Shown: one piece after another, positions 55,756 through 64,000 of the stretch
How positions within the stretch are numbered: position 1 is the stretch's first letter
How the letters are laid out: each line of letters begins with the position of its first letter
Assembly (NCBI RefSeq): GCF_023155745.1
Contig: NZ_JAKNUS010000012.1
Span: 1-64,000, forward strand
Direction of reading: 5' to 3'
Source of the DNA: Microbacterium kunmingense
GTDB taxonomy: Bacteria > Actinomycetota > Actinomycetes > Actinomycetales > Microbacteriaceae
Length of the DNA: 64,000 nucleotides
Notes under the pieces: model-generated
What the model was told of the DNA's origin: nothing
What the model saw: only the letters and a program-made list of their open reading frames with translations
The model's database searches: none
Made by a program: the position numbers and the translations under genes

Positions 55756-57087
55756 TCAATCAAGTGCCGCCCGCACCTCCTCAGCGATGCGCCGGGCGTC
55801 CCTGATGTCTGTGTCATCAGCGGCGCGCTCGTCGATCGCGCGCAGCGTGCGTGCGAACTCGGCTCGCAAAACCTCGCGCTGGCCGTCATCGACGGTGCGG
55901 CGGCCGACCTCGCCGTAGGCGCGGAGCAACCGGCCGGCGACGAGCGGGTCGCCGGAGCCGTAGTGACGGACACGGCCGAGGCTCAGTGCGACGAGCGATG
56001 CGAAAGAGGCGTGCGCGGGAATGAGGCGCGCGACACCTGTGTCATCCGTGAACGATGCCGGCAGCGGGCCCTGCGCGGCGATGTCGGCGAGGAGGTCGGC
56101 CAGGTGCCCCACTGCGTACTCGGCCGTCGTCGGGTCGTTGACGCCGGGGGAGAGGGCCTTCATCGCGATGTCGGTGATCTGCCGGATCCCGAAACTCACA
56201 TCCTGCGCCGGGGTGGGTTCGTACGCCAGGCTGAACTGTGCGCGCAGGGCGCTGTCGAGACCGGCGTCTGCGCGCGTGGGTGCGCCGGAGCGGGACCACC
56301 ATCGCAGCAGCGGCGCGCCGGTCACCACACTCGTGCCCGTCGGTGAAATCTCCTCGACCACGACGTCGTGTTCGCGGGCGATGTCCAAGAGCCTCGACCG
56401 GTTCACCTCGGTGAGGAACCCCGACGACTCCGCGCGCACCTCTCGTGCCTCCTGCGGCGCCCGAGGGGCGACAGGGGCCGGACGCCCCGGCGCAGCATCC
56501 CACACCATCGCGATCGTGCGAGACGCTTCGCGGTGGGCGTCGCGCATCATCGTCTCCAGGCGGAGCTGCCGCGCCAGGTGCCCGAGGAAGAAGGTCAGCA
56601 TCACCACGCTGGTGAGCGTCAGGACGGATGCCACGGTGACCGCGATCCGCGGGACGAAGGCGCCCGCATCCTCGGTGGCGTCCTCCATCGTGCGCAGCAC
56701 CGTCAGGGCGTAGGCGAACGTGCCGATGAAGATCGCGAGGGTCGCGTGCACCATCCGGTCGGCGGCGAACATCCGCAGCAGCCGCGGCGAGCCCTGGCTG
56801 CTTGCCAGCTGCAGGGCGACGACGGTCAACGAGAACGTCAACGACGTGACGGTGATGACCGATCCTGCGATCGCCGAGAGCACCGCCCGTGCCGCCTCGA
56901 CGCCGCCTCCGAACAGCAGGGCGGCGAAGGTGGCGGGCAGGTTCTGATCGATCGCCCGGTCGACCTGGGGGAACACGACGCCGAGAATGACGGCGACCAC
57001 CGTCGCGGCGAGCGGGATCGGCCACAGCCGTGAGGCGATGGCCTCGGAGAGCGCGGCGGCGCGGGGCCCGTATCCGTTCCGCGCCAC
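55756..57087 (-). CDS. DUF2254 family membrane protein
   Basis: Predicted integral membrane protein of unknown function, 443 aa. Four hydrophobic helices in the first 200 residues surround the family hallmark SVITVTSLTFSLTVVALQLASSQGSPRLLRMFAADR; a soluble C-terminal half follows with FGIRQITDIAMKALSPGVNDPTTA, also typical of DUF2254. GTG 57087 is chosen: GGAG lies upstream and it avoids the 32-bp overlap with ppa that the longer open frame would need. It is the gene after ppa on the same strand, 13 bp away, so probably co-transcribed. Confidence 0.87.
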   Translation of the reverse strand: MARNGYGPRAAALSEAIASRLWPIPLAATVVAVILGVVFPQVDRAIDQNLPATFAALLFGGGVEAARAVLSAIAGSVITVTSLTFSLTVVALQLASSQGSPRLLRMFAADRMVHATLAIFIGTFAYALTVLRTMEDATEDAGAFVPRIAVTVASVLTLTSVVMLTFFLGHLARQLRLETMMRDAHREASRTIAMVWDAAPGRPAPVAPRAPQEAREVRAESSGFLTEVNRSRLLDIAREHDVVVEEISPTGTSVVTGAPLLRWWSRSGAPTRADAGLDSALRAQFSLAYEPTPAQDVSFGIRQITDIAMKALSPGVNDPTTAEYAVGHLADLLADIAAQGPLPASFTDDTGVARLIPAHASFASLVALSLGRVRHYGSGDPLVAGRLLRAYGEVGRRTVDDGQREVLRAEFARTLRAIDERAADDTDIRDARRIAEEVRAALD

Positions 57088-57100
57088 CGTCGCTCCGACC

Positions 57101-57637
57101 TCAGTCCAGCGTGTTCGGGGCTTCGCCCTCACCCTGGGTGCGGGTTTCGCCCTCGTGCTCCTCGAAGCGGGTGAAGGCCTCGCTCACGAGTCGCTCGGCC
57201 TCGGCGGCGTCGGCCCACTGGTCGACCTTGACCCATTTGCCGGCCTCGAGGTCCTTGTAGTGCTCGAAGAAGTGGCCGATCTCGTTCTTGATGTGCTCGG
57301 GGATGTCGGCGACGTCCTGGATGTGCGACCAGCGCGGGTCCTTCGCCAGCACCGCGACCACCTTGTCGTCGCCGCCGGCCTCGTCGACCATCTTCAGCAC
57401 GCCCACCGGGCGGACCTTCGCCAGGATGCCGGGCATGAGGTCCTGGTCGAGGAGCACGAGCACGTCGAGCGGGTCGCCGTCTTCGCCGAGGGTGTTCTCG
57501 AAGAACCCGTAGTTGGTCGGGTACCCCATGGGGGTGAAGAGGATGCGGTCGAGGAAGACCCGTCCGGTGCCGTGGTCGACCTCGTACTTGATGTTGCTGT
57601 TGCGCGGGATCTCGATGACGGCGTCGTATGCGCCCAT
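57101..57637 (-). CDS. ppa: Inorganic pyrophosphatase
   Basis: Soluble family I pyrophosphatase, 178 aa, splitting PPi to phosphate and driving biosynthesis. The active-site block is [12 protein letters not shown] with its three aspartates; [32 protein letters not shown] and DPRWSHIQD are standard. The C-terminal acidic tail ([20 protein letters not shown]) is longer than in E. coli. A TAGGCT -10 precedes a roughly 30-nt leader with GAAGGAG before ATG 57637, so this one is not leaderless. Confidence 0.96.
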   Translation of the reverse strand: MGAYDAVIEIPRNSNIKYEVDHGTGRVFLDRILFTPMGYPTNYGFFENTLGEDGDPLDVLVLLDQDLMPGILAKVRPVGVLKMVDEAGGDDKVVAVLAKDPRWSHIQDVADIPEHIKNEIGHFFEHYKDLEAGKWVKVDQWADAAEAERLVSEAFTRFEEHEGETRTQGEGEAPNTLD

Positions 57638-57699
57638 GCCTGTGCTCCTTCAGAACGGTGGGTGGCCGGCGACCAGCCTAGTCGCGGCGCCCTCCGGCC

Positions 57700-57894
57700 T
57701 CAGGATCGTCGCAGCTGGACGACGGACACCACGGCGATCGCGAGGCCGGCGATGATCATCGCCCAGCCCAGCACCGGGCCCCCGTTGGTGAGCAGCGCCG
57801 CGACGCCCGCGGCCGCCAGGAGCAGCGACGTGACGAGGCCGATAATCATGTACAGCCGGTAGCGGGTGCGACCCATCTCGGATTCGGATTCCAT
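57700..57894 (-). CDS. Small two-helix membrane protein
   Basis: 64-aa protein with two hydrophobic segments (LYMIIGLVTSLLLAAAGVAALL and GWAMIIAGLAIAVVSVV) separated by a short N-G-G-P turn, and a basic C-terminus QLRRS. Function unknown. ATG 57894 is preceded at 6 nt by TACGGT (complement of 57901-57906), fitting a leaderless mRNA. It is divergent from tilS, which begins 70 bp away with its own leaderless promoter. Confidence 0.75.
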   Translation of the reverse strand: MESESEMGRTRYRLYMIIGLVTSLLLAAAGVAALLTNGGPVLGWAMIIAGLAIAVVSVVQLRRS

Positions 57895-57964
57895 GGCCAC
57901 ACCGTAGGGCCGGGACTGCGTGCTGTCGATGGTCGCCACGCCGGTGGTCGGTAGCGTGGGGAGC

Positions 57965-58957
57965 GTGACGCACCGACCCCCGCTCGACCCGGCTGTGGCC
58001 GCGGTGCGCCTGGCGGTGCGCGGGGGCCTCGGCTCGGTGCCCGACGGGGCCTCGGTCATCGTCGGGCTGTCGGGCGGCGCCGACTCGCTCGCCCTGACCG
58101 CCGCGGCGGTGTTCGAGGCCTCGCGTCGCGCGATCGAGGTGGTCGCGGTCACGGTCGATCACGGTCTCCAGGACGGTTCGGCGGATGCCGCTGACGCCGC
58201 CCGCCGTGCCGCGTCGGCCCTGGGCGCCGCGGCCCGCGTGACGCGGGTCGAGGTCGACGGTACGGGTGGCCCGGAGGCAGCGGCGCGCGATGCGCGCTAC
58301 CGGGCGCTGCGCGACGCGGCGCGGGCCGAGGGGGCGGCGGCCGTCCTCACCGGGCACACCCTCGACGATCAGGCCGAGACGGTGCTGCTCGGCCTCGCCC
58401 GCGGATCGGGCGCGGCGAGCCTGCAGGGCATGGCCGCGGCATCCGATCTGGACGGGGTGCCGCTTCTCAGGCCGCTCTTGGGTGTGCGGCGCGAGACCAC
58501 CCGGGCGGCGTGCCTGGCGCTGGGGTTGACGCCGTGGGACGACCCGCACAACGCCGATCCGCGCTTCACCCGGGTGCGGGTGCGCGAGCGGGTGCTGCCG
58601 GTGATGGAGGCCGAGCTCGGCCCGGGCATCGCCGAGGCGCTGGCGCGCACGGCCGAGCAGCTGCGGGAGGACGCCGCCGCGTTCGAGGAGATGATCGACG
58701 AGACGATCGAGGACATCGTCGAGCATGCCGAGGCGGGCATCGCCGTCTCGGTCGCAGCGCTCGCCGCCAACCCGCCGGCGCTTCGGCATCGGATCATCCG
58801 TCACGTGGTGGCGGCCGAGTTCGGCGAGAGCCTGACCCGCGCGCAGACGCTCGAGGTGGCGCGCCTCGTCACGGCGTGGTCGGGGCAGGGCCCGATCGAC
58901 CTTCCCGCGTGCCGCGCCGCGCGCGTCGGCGGCCGCGTGGTCTTCACCGCACGCTGA
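57965..58957 (+). CDS. tilS: tRNA(Ile)-lysidine synthase
   Basis: Adds lysine to C34 of the CAU-anticodon isoleucine tRNA so it reads AUA, 330 aa. The PP-loop motif is VGLSGGADSLALTAAA (near residue 34); VAVTVDHGLQ, LTGHTLDDQAETVLLGLARGSG and LRPLLGVRRETTR are the family blocks. The C-terminal domain is short, as in actinobacteria. GTG 57965 is preferred over the upstream in-frame ATGs because TAGCGT (57952-57957) is 7 nt before it. It begins the tilS-hpt-ftsH-fol gene order typical of this group. Confidence 0.94.
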   Translation: MTHRPPLDPAVAAVRLAVRGGLGSVPDGASVIVGLSGGADSLALTAAAVFEASRRAIEVVAVTVDHGLQDGSADAADAARRAASALGAAARVTRVEVDGTGGPEAAARDARYRALRDAARAEGAAAVLTGHTLDDQAETVLLGLARGSGAASLQGMAAASDLDGVPLLRPLLGVRRETTRAACLALGLTPWDDPHNADPRFTRVRVRERVLPVMEAELGPGIAEALARTAEQLREDAAAFEEMIDETIEDIVEHAEAGIAVSVAALAANPPALRHRIIRHVVAAEFGESLTRAQTLEVARLVTAWSGQGPIDLPACRAARVGGRVVFTAR

Positions 58958-59095
58958 CCGCCAGGCGACGTTTGGCGTACCGCCGTTCGCGCCTCAGGAG
59001 ATGCGATCCCTGGCCACCGAGGTCGCCGCTTTCGCGACATCGATCCCCGCGCGCCCGCGATGGGCCGAACCGGGGGAGGTTGAAGAAGCCCATCC

Positions 59096-59176
59096 GCATA
59101 ACTCCGCAGATTCGAGCGGCGGGTCGCCGGAACCGCCCCGGGCGGAGCGCCGCGCTTGAGGTTTGAGGAGTTGTGC
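59096..59176. repeat. Weak inverted repeat in the tilS-hpt gap
   Basis: GCATAACTCC (59096-59105) and GGAGTTGTGC (59167-59176) are inverted copies with one mismatch and a 61-nt centre. The AACTCC/GGAGTT core recalls the element at 1201-1288. The remaining 58958-59218 gap shows nothing else convincing apart from the hpt -10 box. Confidence 0.35.
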
Positions 59177-59218
59177 AGCCGCTCGGCGGGCGACACGCGG
59201 CGCCGTAAGCTGGTCGGC

Positions 59219-59770
<552 letters not shown>

Positions 59771-59915
59771 CGCGGCGGGCTGACCGGCGTCGATTCCGCC
59801 CACGACGAACGCACAGGCCGGGCATAGAGAGCCCGCGATACCCTGAATCCACCGTTGCCGCGGCTCCCGCTACGCCCACGGCTCGTCGAGGAAGGGATCG
59901 GGCCCCGCCCGCACC

Positions 59916-61922
<2,007 letters not shown>

Positions 61923-61931
61923 GCTCGGCCT

Positions 61932-62540
61932 GTGGCCGTTGATCGAGAGCGCGTCGCCGCGCTCGTGACCGAGATCCTCTCCGCGATCGGAGAGGATCCC
62001 GATCGTCCGGGGCTGAAACTCACGCCGCAGCGCGTCGCCGACGCCTACGCCGAGTTCTTCTCCGGCGTCGGGGAAGACCCCGCCGAGCCGCTGTCGCACA
62101 CCATCTCGGTCAGCCGCGGCCCCGCACCCGACACGCTTCCCTCCGGCGCGGTCATGCTCCGCGACATCCACTTCCGCTCCGTCTGCGAGCACCACCTCCT
62201 GCTCTTCCGCGGCAAGGCCCACATCGCCTACCTGCCGGGTGAGCAGGTGGTCGGCCTCGGCGCCCTGCCGAAGGTCGTCGACATCCTCGCCTCGCGGCCT
62301 CAGGTGCAGGAGCGCCTGGGCGAGCAGATCGCCGACACGATCTGGGATGCCCTGGACACCCGAGGCGTGCTGGTCGTGCTCGAGGCCACCCACGGCTGCG
62401 TCACCTTCCGCGGTGAGCGTCAGCGGGACGCCTCGACGGTGACGATCGCCGCTCGCGGCGACTTCACCGACCCCGCCTCGCGCACCGAGCTCATGCTCCT
62501 CATGGGGGCACCTCGTGGATCGGAGGCACGGGGCGAATGA
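61932..62540 (+). CDS. folE: GTP cyclohydrolase I
   Basis: First enzyme of folate synthesis, turning GTP into dihydroneopterin triphosphate, 202 aa. The zinc-binding CEHHLLLFRGKAHIAYLP is plain; RPGLKLTPQRVADAYAEFF near the start and the C-terminal THGCVTFRGERQRDASTVT complete the fold. GTG 61932 lies 6 nt after TAGGCT with no room for a ribosome site, so initiation is probably leaderless. The stop overlaps folP as ATGA. Confidence 0.96.
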   Translation: MAVDRERVAALVTEILSAIGEDPDRPGLKLTPQRVADAYAEFFSGVGEDPAEPLSHTISVSRGPAPDTLPSGAVMLRDIHFRSVCEHHLLLFRGKAHIAYLPGEQVVGLGALPKVVDILASRPQVQERLGEQIADTIWDALDTRGVLVVLEATHGCVTFRGERQRDASTVTIAARGDFTDPASRTELMLLMGAPRGSEARGE

Positions 62541-63403
62541 CCGTCGTGATGGGCATCGTCAACGTCACACCGGACTCCTTCAGCGACGGCGGGAGGTTCT
62601 TCGCGCAGGACGCCGCGATCGCGCACGGCCTCGCCCTCCGTGCCGCCGGCGCCGACCTCCTCGACATCGGGGGCGAGTCGACCCGCCCCGGCGCCGAACG
62701 GGTCGCTCCCTCGGTGGAGCAGGAGCGTGTGCTCCCCGTCATCCGCGCGCTCGCCGCCGAAGGCGCGGCGGTGAGCATCGACACCATGAACGCCGCCACC
62801 GCCGCCGCGGCCGTGGCGGCCGGGGCCACGATCGTCAACGACGTCTCGGGGGGCCTCGCCGACCCCGGCATGCTCACGGCCGTCGCCGGTACGGGAGCGG
62901 AATTCGTCGTGGGCCATTGGCGCGGGCCGTCGAGCGACATGTACGCCCGCGCGGAGTACGGCGACGTGATCCGCGAGGTGGTCACCGAGCTCTCGGGGCG
63001 CCTGGAAGCGGCCGCGGTCGCCGGCATCGCGCCGTCCCGCGTCATCCTCGATCCGGGGATCGGGTTCGGGAAGCGCGGCGATCAGAACTGGTCGGTGCTT
63101 CGCGGACTCCCGCGCATCCTCGGCATCGGCCCGCGGGTGCTCGTTGGCACCAGCCGCAAGCGGTTCCTCGCCGAGACGCTTCTTCCCACCGTCCTCGGCG
63201 CCCAGAGGGGGACGCAGCCGCCGACGCTCGACGACGTGTCGGAAGAGCGCCGTGATCTCGCAACCGCCGTCACGAGTGCGCTCGCAGCACGCGAGGGCGT
63301 CTGGGGCGTGCGCGTGCACGACGTCGGTGCCACCCGCGATGCCCTGCGGATCGCTCAGGCCTGGGAGGGAGACCGCCGGTGGACGGCGACACCATCACGC
63401 TGA
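62537..63403 (+). CDS. folP: Dihydropteroate synthase
   Basis: Joins p-aminobenzoate to dihydropterin pyrophosphate, 288 aa, the sulfonamide target. Motifs: MGIVNVTPDSFSDGG, DIGGESTRPGAERV, INDVSGG-type IVNDVSGGLAD, and the C-terminal RVHDVGATRDALRIAQAW. ATG 62537 overlaps folE by ATGA, and the 3' end overlaps folB by 25 bp, a coupled operon. Confidence 0.95.
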   Translation: MTVVMGIVNVTPDSFSDGGRFFAQDAAIAHGLALRAAGADLLDIGGESTRPGAERVAPSVEQERVLPVIRALAAEGAAVSIDTMNAATAAAAVAAGATIVNDVSGGLADPGMLTAVAGTGAEFVVGHWRGPSSDMYARAEYGDVIREVVTELSGRLEAAAVAGIAPSRVILDPGIGFGKRGDQNWSVLRGLPRILGIGPRVLVGTSRKRFLAETLLPTVLGAQRGTQPPTLDDVSEERRDLATAVTSALAAREGVWGVRVHDVGATRDALRIAQAWEGDRRWTATPSR

Positions 63404-63780
63404 CGGGCCTGAAGGTCTTCGGGTACCACGGCGTCTACGACGACGAACGGCGCGAGGGGCAGGACTTCGTCGTCGACCTGGTCCTGACCCTCGACACCCG
63501 TCCCGCCGCGAGGAGCGACGACGTCGCCGACACCGTCCACTACGGCGAGCTCGCCGAGGAGGTCGCGGCGATCGTCGCGGGTGATCCGGTGAACCTCCTC
63601 GAAACGCTCGCCGATCGCATCGCGCGCGCGGTGCTGCGTCGCGCGCTCGTCTCCGACGTGCGCGTCACCGTCCACAAACCGCACGCCCCGATCCCGCTGA
63701 CCTTCGCCGACGTGTCGGTGACGATCAGCCGCGCACGCACCGACACCGAAGGGCAGGCCGATGAGTCGTCGACTGGCTGA
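63379..63780 (+). CDS. folB: Dihydroneopterin aldolase
   Basis: Cleaves dihydroneopterin to hydroxymethyl-dihydropterin and glycolaldehyde, 133 aa. The N-terminal LTGLKVFGYHGVYDDERREGQDFVVDL and the VNLLETLADRIA and VTVHKPHAPIPLTFADVSVTI segments are characteristic. GTG 63379 is inside the folP 3' end; the 3' end overlaps folK by 20 bp. The C-terminal tail (TDTEGQADESSTG) lies in that overlap. Confidence 0.94.
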   Translation: MDGDTITLTGLKVFGYHGVYDDERREGQDFVVDLVLTLDTRPAARSDDVADTVHYGELAEEVAAIVAGDPVNLLETLADRIARAVLRRALVSDVRVTVHKPHAPIPLTFADVSVTISRARTDTEGQADESSTG

Positions 63781-64000
63781 GGAACTGCAGACGGATGCCA
63801 CGCCGAACCGTCGCGACGAGGCGATCGCCGTCGTCGCGCTGGGGTCGAATCTCGGCGACCGGAAGGCCATCCTCGAGGCGGCGCTGACCGATCTCGCACG
63901 GCTGCCCCTCGTCACGCACGTGAAGACCGCGACGCCGATCGAATCGGTCGCACTGACGCCGGAGGGTCGCGACGCCGACGCCCCCGCCTACCTCAACTCG
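63761..64000 (+). CDS. folK: Hydroxymethyl-dihydropterin pyrophosphokinase, 3' end beyond window
   Basis: Transfers pyrophosphate from ATP to hydroxymethyl-dihydropterin, providing the folP substrate. Only the first 80 residues are present, open to the edge. After an N-terminal extension (SRRLAEELQTDATPNRRDE) comes the HPPK start AVVALGSNLGDRKAILEAALTDLARLPLV, then KTATPIESVAL. ATG 63761 overlaps folB by 20 bp. Confidence 0.9.
   Translation, partial: MSRRLAEELQTDATPNRRDEAIAVVALGSNLGDRKAILEAALTDLARLPLVTHVKTATPIESVALTPEGRDADAPAYLNS

Overview
The window is very GC-rich (third codon positions are almost always G or C) and looks like the chromosome of an actinobacterium of the family Microbacteriaceae, most likely Microbacterium or a close relative. 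The reasons are the ftsH-folE-folP-folB-folK order, the YkoE/YkoD-type ECF transporter parts, the frequent GTG starts and GTGA/ATGA stop-start overlaps, and many start codons placed 6-7 nt after a TANNNT -10 box (predicted leaderless mRNAs). No rRNA, prophage, insertion sequence or CRISPR array was seen, so this is chromosomal backbone with accessory patches. The species name is inference.

Layout. 1-3.3 kb: ECF transporter ATPase (partial, with a repetitive Pro/Ser/Ala linker), a D-Ala-D-Ala carboxypeptidase and the YkoE substrate subunit. 3.4-7 kb: a large secreted subtilase. 7-16.2 kb: pirin, a small GNAT protein, a Ski2-like helicase, a DUF4262 protein, a frameshifted DUF1697 gene, RecQ and formate-tetrahydrofolate ligase. 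16.4-22.2 kb: acyl-CoA oxidase/dehydrogenase, 3-methyladenine glycosylase, a VapBC-like toxin-antitoxin pair and a short UvrA paralogue. 22.5-28.3 kb: flavin reductase, a resolvase-like protein without its serine, an Na+/H+ antiporter, malate dehydrogenase, a YpfJ-type metallopeptidase and prolyl aminopeptidase. 28.3-29.4 kb: two 5'-truncated genes (PhyH-type dioxygenase and AraC regulator) abutting head to head.

29.5-36.4 kb is a beta-galactoside uptake and hydrolysis locus: a LacI regulator, two palindromic operators, a GH42 beta-galactosidase, two CUT1 permeases and a lipoprotein binding protein. 36.4-37.2 kb is a non-coding array of inverted-repeat units with an exact 73-bp period. It abuts a gene that reads as a heliorhodopsin but lacks both the retinal lysine and the Schiff-base counterion; this is the most unusual gene in the window. 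38-42.8 kb: an aldehyde dehydrogenase and a kynurenine operon (kynA, an amidohydrolase, kynU) in which the amidohydrolase may supply the formamidase step.

43-50.5 kb: a membrane molybdopterin oxidoreductase, a glutaredoxin-like protein, a GT2-GtrA fusion, a polysaccharide deacetylase and a Mn/Zn ABC transporter whose palindromic operator covers its own start codon. 50.5-54 kb: two tandem paralogous membrane proteins, a small protein facing a MarR-like regulator, and three tRNA genes (Glu, Asp, Phe). 54.3-64 kb: an M23 endopeptidase, a DUF2254 membrane protein, inorganic pyrophosphatase, TilS, hypoxanthine phosphoribosyltransferase, FtsH and the folate operon, which runs off the right edge in folK.

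The non-coding stretches are mostly small inverted or direct repeats of several unrelated families (near 1.2, 7.0, 11.8, 22.3, 29.4, 36.5-37.1 and 46.3-46.6 kb).
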